Program-made: the position numbers and the translations under genes
The notes under the pieces: model-generated
Told to the model about the DNA's origin: nothing
Databases searched by the model: none
The model's input: only the letters and a program-made list of their open reading frames with translations
Part shown: one piece after another, positions 6,652 through 11,241 of the stretch
Layout of the letters: each line of letters begins with the position of its first letter
How positions within the stretch are numbered: the stretch's first letter is position 1
NCBI GenBank assembly: GCA_003990745.1
Contig: RBNI01006521.1
Span: 1-11,241 of the forward strand
Length of the DNA: 11,241 nt
Source of the DNA: Jimgerdemannia flammicorona
Taxonomy: Eukaryota; Mucoromycota; Endogonomycetes; Endogonales; Endogonaceae
Direction: 5' to 3'

Positions 6652-7630
6652 ATTAGACCTGTGATATTAGAAAATTCTCTAATAAATCTACAATAGTAGG
6701 AGGCAAGTCCCATGAAGGCTTGGGCTTCTATCACAGTGGTGGGCCTTGGGTATGCTGCTACTGCTTATATTTTGAGGGGGTCCATATATGTTCCATCTCG
6801 ATTGATAACATGGCCAAGGTAGGAGATCTTGATTTCTGCAAACTTGCATTTCTTGGGCTTAATGTACAGGCCATGTTTTCTCAGACTTTCCATTATCTGC
6901 TATATATACTACAGATGTTCCTCAGGTGTCTTGCTGTAGATGATTACATCATCAACATAAACCATCATCTATCTTCCCATGTTATAGTGGAAGATTTTGT
7001 TCATTATTCACTAGAAGCTTGCTGGTGCATTACACATTCTGAATGGCATTCACAGGTAGATGTAGATTCCATCTGGGGTTATGAAGGCTGACTTTTTACT
7101 TACTATTTCTGTGAGTCTGATTTGGTGGAATCCTGAGTATAAGTCCAAGATACTGTAGTACTGTGCTTCATCTCCCAGTATTATAAGAATGTCGCTGATG
7201 AGGAGTAGTGATTGGCAATCCTTCTTGGTAACTGCATTGAGCTTTCTGTAGTCAATACAGAGTCTTGGGGCAAATTCTCCAGGCTTGCTTCCTTTTTTCG
7301 GGGCTAGTACAACTGATGAAGACCAGGGGCTACTGGCTTCTTTGATAATATCAGCTTGATTTCTTCTCTGAGCCATTCCTGGTAGGCTGGTGGGATAGGT
7401 CTTGCTTTTTGGTAAATTGATTTAGTGTCTCCAGTATCTACCTCATGATAGTAGTGTGGTATTTTTCCTTTGATATTCTTGAAGTCTGTGGTGAGGACAT
7501 CCTCAAATTTATGGAGTATTTTCTTGAGTTCTTCTTTGAGTGGGAATTCATTTCCAATGGTGTAGCTGTACTTGTTTGTGGTTTCCTCCTTCTTATGCTC
7601 CAGTTCAGTGATCTTGGTACTAGCAAATAC
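6652..7630 (-). pseudogene. Gypsy reverse transcriptase, decayed
   Basis: This domain copies the element RNA into DNA. The pre-RT segment (HEVDTGDTKSIYQKARPIPP and EWLREEI, about 7350-7500) shares the frame of the dUTPase. A frame change near 7350 leads to SSPWSSSVVLAPKKGS and LCIDYRKLNAVTKK. Catalytic motif A is ILDLYSGFHQI, followed by KSAFITPDG, MPFRMCNAPASF, motif C YVDD at 6948-6959 (VYVDDVIIYS), KPKKCKF and ISYLGHV. All three catalytic Asp codons are kept. Stops cluster at 7005-7013, where the family has F-Q-R-x-M-N: TAG stands for Gln and TGA for Arg. Another TGA at 7050-7052 precedes MPF, where Arg or Lys is usual. PFR for the normal PFG is a G-to-A change. The codons for the Gly and Pro residues lost here also differ by transitions. 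Confidence 0.93.
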
Positions 7631-7990
7631 TCCTTTTTCTGTAGATCCAAATCCTTTCTTTCCTCTTTTCATTTCCTCCAACTTTTTGACTTCTATGATC
7701 TTTGGTTGTCAGACTGGGAAGATCAACATCTGTGCCAGTTGGTCCTTCTTCTTGATTGGGAATGGAATAGTAGGATTGTAATTCCTAGCAATAAGTAGTA
7801 TTTCTCTGATGTAGTCTGAATCAATGACTCCTCCTTCAATTGTAATTTCACTTCTTGTCAAACTGCTTCTTATCTTGAGGATCCTGACATAATTCTTTGG
7901 GATGGTTATTTCTAGACCAGTTGTAAGTAGAGTAGTTGTCTGGGGTTCAAGTACAGTTTCTTCCACTGTGGCAATATCCATTCCAGCTAC
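7631..7990 (-). pseudogene. dUTPase domain inside pol, between protease and reverse transcriptase
   Basis: dUTPase hydrolyses dUTP to dUMP and keeps uracil out of DNA. All five family motifs are visible in order. Motif 1 is AGMDIA near 7970-7987 (family AGxDL). Motif 2 is IRSSLT near 7850-7870 (PRSxLA). Motif 3 is GGVIDSDY at 7811-7834 with the catalytic Asp. Motif 4 is KKKDQLAQM near 7725-7753 (KGDRIAQ). The glycine-rich motif 5 is RGKKGFGST at about 7640-7666 (RGxxGFGST). One TGA at 7709-7711 falls between motifs 4 and 5; otherwise the domain is open. It shares the frame of gag and protease. An acidic linker (EEKEEEEDD, near 8090-8130) precedes it. In lentiviruses and betaretroviruses a dUTPase sits elsewhere in pol or pro. 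Similar domains are known in some fungal Metaviridae. Confidence 0.87.
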
Positions 7991-8230
7991 ATTTTCTGAT
8001 TTGTATTCTGGTAGAACTGCATCAAGGTGAATCTTCCAGATTTTGACCTTGATTTCTTCATCATTACTGTCCTCCAGAAGGGCTGGTGATTTGTCATCTT
8101 CCTCCTCCTCCTTTTCCTCTTTGTCTTGTTCCTTGAGGGTCTTCTCTCTTCTTTGGTGGTAGATCTCCTTGATTTTGCCAGTACACTGGTAGTACTCATT
8201 GACATGCTCCATACAGTACATTTGGATCTC

Positions 8231-8431
8231 ATGTGGGCAGACTCCTTGTGGTGCATATCCTTCTGTGATCTTCTTACATCATTCTTCTTCACTCATCCAT
8301 CCGACTTTCTTCTTCTTTTTCTGTGTAGTTACCATGTAAGCTTCTTCTTGCTTGTCTTCCTCCATTTCAGAGAGCACTCCTTTATTGACATTGATGGGAA
8401 TTCGCATCTTCTGACCTCAGTAGATAATCTG
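8231..8431 (-). pseudogene. Linker between protease and dUTPase
   Basis: The gag-pol frame continues through GQKMRIPINV, a lysine run (TQKKKKKVGWMSEEE) and CKKITEGYAPQGVCPHEIQM. Stops are TGA at 8417-8419 and 8279-8281. Two His and several Cys occur (CPHE, then MYCMEH just downstream), but no zinc-finger spacing is convincing. I assign no function. It may be a cleaved spacer of the polyprotein. Confidence 0.5.
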
Positions 8432-8770
8432 CATCTTCTGAGCATTCAGGTTGATTATTGCTCTAGCTTTGTGAAGCCACTGGTTGCCAATAAGAATATC
8501 ATAGTTGGTTGTATTGGTTACTATCACATCTACTGGAATAGTTGCTCCTCCAAACTTGATGGGAACATCTCAGATTTTTCCCAAAGGGGTGGCTCTTGTA
8601 CTATCTGCTATAACAAACACCAACTTGGTTGCTTCTTCAACCTCCCATCCCAGGTGGTCTACTGCCTTCTTGCTGAGGAGGCATCCTCCTGCTCCTATAT
8701 CTATGATGGCTTCAAAGATTCTGTCTTCGATTTGGCAGGTTGCATAGGCTGAAGTCTTGTAGTTGTCTTC
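8432..8770 (-). pseudogene. Retropepsin (aspartic protease), decayed active site
   Basis: Retropepsin cuts the Gag-Pol polyprotein. The domain begins near ATCQIEDRIFEAIIDIGAG and ends with YDILIGNQWLHK, the counterpart of the family's I-L-G-x-D/E-W-L motif. The active-site triplet reads Asp-Ile-Gly (Asp codon 8699-8701, Ile 8696-8698) instead of Asp-Thr/Ser-Gly. ATA for ACA is one C-to-T change and would disable the enzyme. TGA at 8570-8572 after PLGKI interrupts the domain, where a basic residue fits. The frame is that of gag, so gag and pro appear to have been one reading frame. Confidence 0.85.
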
Positions 8771-9232
8771 ACTTTCTTCTCCAGAATCTTCTTTAACATT
8801 GTTGGCTTCAGTTATCTTCCAACCCTGCTCCTTGGTTGTTTCAGTAAGTCCAAATCTCATTTGCTGTCTAAACATAGGAATTTCTGCAAGCTGGCCAAAG
8901 GTTGCATTGACTTTTTGTTGGCTGAGATCCTTGAAGATATCATACTTAAAGGTCTTAGTTTTGTGAAGCTTCTTCTCCTTTTCTCCTTCACTAGCTAGAG
9001 TAGTTCCTCAGATAATATCTTAGACTGCCTGTTCAAGTTCTATATCTTGATTCATTTCTTTGGCTTGGCTTTCCATGGCCATTTCCATCTGTTTTTCCAC
9101 CAGGTTCTTCTTGGGTCTTCCTGGTGGTCTCTTGTAGGGTTCCTTGCAAACATCCTTCTTGATAGACTGTACAGGATAGGCCTCCCATTCTTTGTCTGAC
9201 TCTCCAATTTCCTCGAAGGTAATGATGTTGGC
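8771..9232 (-). pseudogene. Gag-protease spacer with AT-hook-like motif
   Basis: The gag frame continues past the zinc knuckle through an acidic segment (ITFEEIGESDKEWEAYP), a basic KRPPGRPKKN at about 9104-9133, and a Lys/Glu-rich stretch leading to the protease. The GRP core with flanking basic residues resembles an AT-hook, which binds the minor groove of AT-rich DNA. Stops are TAG 9233-9235, TAA 9020-9022 and TGA 9008-9010. No further domain is recognised. Confidence 0.5.
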
Positions 9233-10160
9233 CTATTCCTTGTTTTTAGTAACATTGCTCAGCTGGGCCTTGTGCTTAGTTTCACTCATACATTCATATG
9301 AGTAGTGGCCTTTTTCTCTACAACTATAACAGGTACCTTTCTTCTTGTCTGAGGTGGCAGCAAACTTCTGAATTAGGCAGTGATCTCTTCCTCTAATTTC
9401 TTTTACTACATCTCCTAGGTGAGTAGTCATTTTAGCGAACTGCTTGGCAAGCTCCTCCATGGGGTCGCTGTTTCTCTGCTACTCTGTAGCTCTCGTTTGA
9501 GGTGTGTTTTGAATGATCATTGTGGTGGAGATCACACTGGTTGCCTTGAGTGCTTCAATTCTAACTCCAGTGACTCTTTCCATTATGTAGTCTTGTGGAT
9601 GTCTGGCTATCTAATACTGCTGAGCATAGGTGACCTTTTGTGGCAGATCCAGAACTACTGGTAATGAGTGAATGGCCATAGCTATCTCTGGGTGGACTCC
9701 TTTCATGAAGCTTGCTTCGGCTACTTGATCTTGGATAGCATCAGCATAATCTGTGAGGATTATCTGATATCAGATTCAGGTGTAGAATGTGTTTGGATTC
9801 TCACTCATTCCTTGGTATGTTATATTGAGCTGATCCTTCAGAGCTTGCTTAATCTTGTCTATATAATAGGTGTTTCGGAGCCAGGTCTTCTGTGCTGTCA
9901 GTATGGCATCAGCATTATTTCCTGCATGAGTTGCAGTTGTGAATGCTGCTCTGGCAGGACCTCATAGGCTGAAGGGCATGAGGGCTACTTGCTGTGCTGC
10001 TGTCAGGGTTCTTATAGCAGTATACTGCTTGAAATTATCAATGAAGGTAATGATTGATTCATCTGAGATATATCCATAGAATACTGGTGGTCTTATATCT
10101 ATCTTGTCTTGGTATCTTGTCTCAGTTTATATGGTTGTTTGGGTGGTAGCAGTTGTTCAT
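9233..10160 (-). pseudogene. gag: Gag polyprotein with CCHC zinc knuckle, decayed
   Basis: Gag packages the element RNA in particles. The frame starts near 10160, but no in-frame ATG survives. An ATG at 10158-10160 lies one frame off, so a frameshift near the start is likely. Early sequence reads DIRPPVFYGYISDES, then FIDNFKQYTAIRTLTAAQQV, GPARAAFTTATHAGNN, and LTDYADAIQDQVAEASFMKG, a helical capsid-like stretch. The nucleocapsid end has CYSCREKGHYSYEC at 9290-9331, a perfect C-x2-C-x4-H-x4-C knuckle. Stops are TAA 10127, TGA 9962, 9776 and 9770, TAG 9611, 9479 and 9233 (first base of each on the plus strand). The capsid assignment rests on position and on the knuckle. Confidence 0.85.
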
Positions 10161-10216
10161 TGTTTAGCTTAAAAGTGAGGGATTCATCTTGAATCACCAG
10201 CCAATGGACACTAAGT
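10161..10216 (-). other. 5' leader between LTR and gag
   Basis: This short leader of about 55 bp follows the 5' LTR on the coding strand. A primer-binding site should lie here. The only TGG-started candidate is TGGCTGGTGATTC (10191-10203), 13 bp from the LTR. Its spacing to a GAATC T-stem-like block does not fit a standard tRNA 3' end, so the primer is not identified. Confidence 0.35.
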
Positions 10217-10420
10217 TATAACATAGTGGATGCTTACTCTTGAAAGTACATCAGATTTCTGTATCTTGAATACTTGATCTTCTCTGACTCCTCAGAGTCC
10301 TTGGGATGTAGGGGTGGATGAGTTCAAAGTGTATCTGCCTGCAGGCTTACTAGTTCCTTTACTATCTCTTTGCTTTTGAACTATTTCGATCTGAGGTTTA
10401 TTCACTCTAAGATACTGGGT

Positions 10421-10428
10421 TATTTATA
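10421..10428 (-). promoter_or_regulatory. TATA-like box of the 5' LTR
   Basis: The coding strand reads TATAAATA in a CTTGTATAAATAACC context. It is conserved in the 3' LTR at 3440-3447, and AATAAA follows about 20 bp downstream. It is a fair candidate for the element promoter. The second TATA-like site at 10564-10573 (TTTATAAATA) lies farther upstream. Confidence 0.5.
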
Positions 10429-10537
10429 CAAGTTTTGCTAACTGTGAGGTGGCTAAGTAGTGAGTCATTTTCTATATGTATCTAATCACTAATTGCAAAC
10501 ATTCTAACATCTTCTAAATCTTTGCGAATGTTAAAGT

Positions 10538-10554
10538 TTCTGCACTTTGCAGAA
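10538..10554. repeat. Perfect 7-bp inverted repeat in the 5' LTR
   Basis: This is identical to 3579-3595: ttctgcactttgcagaa, two exact 7-bp arms around ttt/aag-type spacing. It is kept unchanged in both LTRs although both have decayed around it. Confidence 0.6.
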
Positions 10555-10660
10555 TATGACTGCTATTTATAAAGCTATACTATATTGAGAATTGGATTCT
10601 GGTATCGCAATCAAATGTCTAATTCCCCTGTTTCATGTTACTAATTTGGATTAGCCATCA

Positions 10661-10807
10661 CAATATATAAGGAGAATGAATAAAGAATATAACTGAAAAT
10701 ACATCAGCCATTTATTATCATATAAAAATGCAGTCCTTATATATAAAATACAATGTCCCAAAAGAGAGGATGTACTACAACTCAGAACAAACTGAATTAG
10801 GAACCAC
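10661..10807. other. AT-rich flank right of the LTR, nothing recognised
   Basis: The first bases after the LTR are caatatataagg. No direct duplication of the left flank is seen. There is no gene or RNA here that I can support. Confidence 0.4.
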
Positions 10808-11241
10808 ATGACTGCTAGAAATAAGCAGAAATAAAGAAAGAGCTAATTCTAGTTGCTGGATAAAAATTACAAACAAATACAAATAAAACAAATTTGAATT
10901 GAGATTAAAAAATATCTGCAGACCCTGGAGGAATGAGTGCAAGTAAGGGATGAGGCTGAAATGGAGCAAGCTGCAGTGAGTCTGAGCAAAGCAAGGAACC
11001 CAAAGGTAGCAGAGAAGAGTAGAGTAAGGCCAAGACCCTAGAGTAAGCATGAGACCCTAGAGAGGGCAAAGATGTTTTTTAATCCTCTTCAGTAAAGCTG
11101 AAGGCACTAGAAGGTGATGAAAATACAAAACAAGAGTAATGGATTAAAGAAGAAATAAAAAGAAGATACAAACAAGCAATCAGAGGATATTAAGAAAAAG
11201 ACAAAAGTCTATAGTATGAAAGAGAAGAGCACAGGGTGGGA
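10808..11241 (+). pseudogene. Decayed plus-strand charged coiled-coil protein, partial
   Basis: From the ATG at 10808 one frame reads MTARNKQK and, after several stops at Gln- or Arg-like positions, IEIKKYLQTLEE-stop-VQVRDEAEMEQAAV and SLSKARNPKVAEKSRVRPRP up to about 11050. After a frame change near 11080 it continues as LKALEGDENTKQE, WIKEEIKRRYKQAIRGY and so on to the window end. A coiled-coil N-terminus followed by a basic and proline-containing stretch is common ahead of capsid in gag proteins of Ty3/gypsy elements. That is only a resemblance, and the key domains would lie beyond the window. TGA again sits where Arg fits (LEE-stop-VQVR). Confidence 0.35.

Larger units (their letters stand above)
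3236..10660 (-). mobile_element. Ty3/gypsy LTR retrotransposon with dUTPase, decayed, with nested insertion
   Basis: This is a 7.4-kb element, about 6.7 kb without the nested LINE-like insertion, transcribed on the minus strand. It is bounded by two similar LTRs in direct orientation. Between them, in transcription order, lie gag (CCHC knuckle), retropepsin, dUTPase, reverse transcriptase, RNase H, integrase and an extra ORF, with a polypurine tract next to the 3' LTR. The order RT-RNase H-integrase is that of Ty3/gypsy (Metaviridae), not Ty1/copia. All ORFs are broken: about 40 in-frame stops, frame changes near 7350, 6650 and 5410, and the insertion in RNase H. The copy cannot make its own proteins. 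No target-site duplication is clear. dUTPase-bearing Metaviridae are described from fungi (Phanerochaete chrysosporium), so the domain set is rare but not unprecedented. Confidence 0.93.
10217..10660 (-). repeat. 5' LTR of the gypsy element
   Basis: This 444-bp copy matches 3236-3701. On the minus strand it opens TGATGGCTAATCC and ends GTTATA, where the usual CA has become TA by one transition. It would hold promoter and transcription start. A TATA-like motif is at 10421-10428, a second at 10564-10573, and an AATAAA signal at 10397-10402. Roughly 50 substitutions separate the LTRs over about 440 aligned bases (hand alignment), nearly all transitions. This implies an old insertion or accelerated deamination. 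Confidence 0.92.

Noticed and set aside
6720..7091. 123-codon plus-strand open frame
   Set aside because: It is antisense to the reverse transcriptase YVDD region. The length is a by-product of the minus-strand codon composition.
7445..8752. Several plus-strand open frames (7445-7798, 8126-8752, 8505-8747) and minus-strand frames at 7438-7650 and 7987-8292
   Set aside because: All overlap the dUTPase-protease frame, which carries recognisable motifs. These alternatives are shadows in other frames.
9052..9255. 67-codon minus-strand open frame
   Set aside because: It is one frame off the gag-protease spacer. The true frame runs on both sides with the zinc knuckle and the protease.
9419..9967. 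Two plus-strand open frames within gag
   Set aside because: They are antisense to the gag frame, with no recognisable content.
585..10160. Ciliate-like genetic code with TAA/TAG as Gln (and perhaps TGA as sense)
   Set aside because: Attractive at first because many stops fit Gln. But TAG also stands for conserved Trp (5547, and in the MULE block), TGA stands for Arg, most Gln codons are ordinary CAA/CAG, and real frameshifts occur. The target-site duplication shows CGA turned into TGA in one copy and CAA in the other.
10191..10203. Primer-binding site complementary to a tRNA 3' end
   Set aside because: The TGG start is present, but distance to the LTR and internal spacing do not fit a standard tRNA acceptor. 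I keep it only as a remark.
10775..11050. 91-codon minus-strand open frame rich in Leu/Phe, membrane-protein-like
   Set aside because: It is the complement of a Lys/Glu-rich plus-strand coiled-coil remnant. Antisense of such sequence always looks hydrophobic.

Overview
The window reads as repeat-rich, AT-rich nuclear DNA of a eukaryote. It holds no intact host gene. It is built of decayed mobile elements nested in or abutting each other. A fungus is my best guess, possibly of the Mucoromycota/Glomeromycotina kind. I base that on the low GC of the flanks, the Ty3/gypsy + LINE + MULE mixture and the deamination-type decay. The taxonomic placement is inference and weak.

Layout, left to right. 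1-584: a poly(A) edge and AT-rich DNA without genes. 585-1690: two plus-strand remnants of a lysine/glutamine-rich coiled-coil protein, broken by stops and frameshifts. About 1740-2650: a minus-strand remnant of a Mutator-like (MULE) transposase. 2640-3066: minus-strand coding-like DNA with a 132-bp tandem duplication. 3236-10660: a nearly full-length Ty3/gypsy LTR retrotransposon on the minus strand, so its 5' end is at the right. 10808-11241: a plus-strand coding remnant running off the window.

The gypsy element has two LTRs (10217-10660 and 3236-3701). In transcription order it carries gag with a CCHC zinc knuckle, a retropepsin, a dUTPase domain with all five motifs, reverse transcriptase, RNase H, integrase, an extra unrecognised ORF where an env gene would sit, and a polypurine tract. 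A LINE-like retroposon (about 740 bp, 5'-truncated, with a poly(A) tail) is inserted in plus orientation inside RNase H. It is flanked by a 16-bp target-site duplication.

The element is dead. By hand translation it has about 40 in-frame stops and at least four frameshifts. The stops are not random: TGA falls where the family has Arg, and TAG/TAA where it has Gln or Trp. Each is one C-to-T or G-to-A transition from a sense codon. The LTRs differ almost only by transitions, several of the reciprocal form TG in one copy and CA in the other, which points to an ancestral CG. This is the mark of CpG (and CpA) deamination, either methylation decay or a RIP-like process, and it argues against a reassigned genetic code. 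All readings here are by eye, with no database search.
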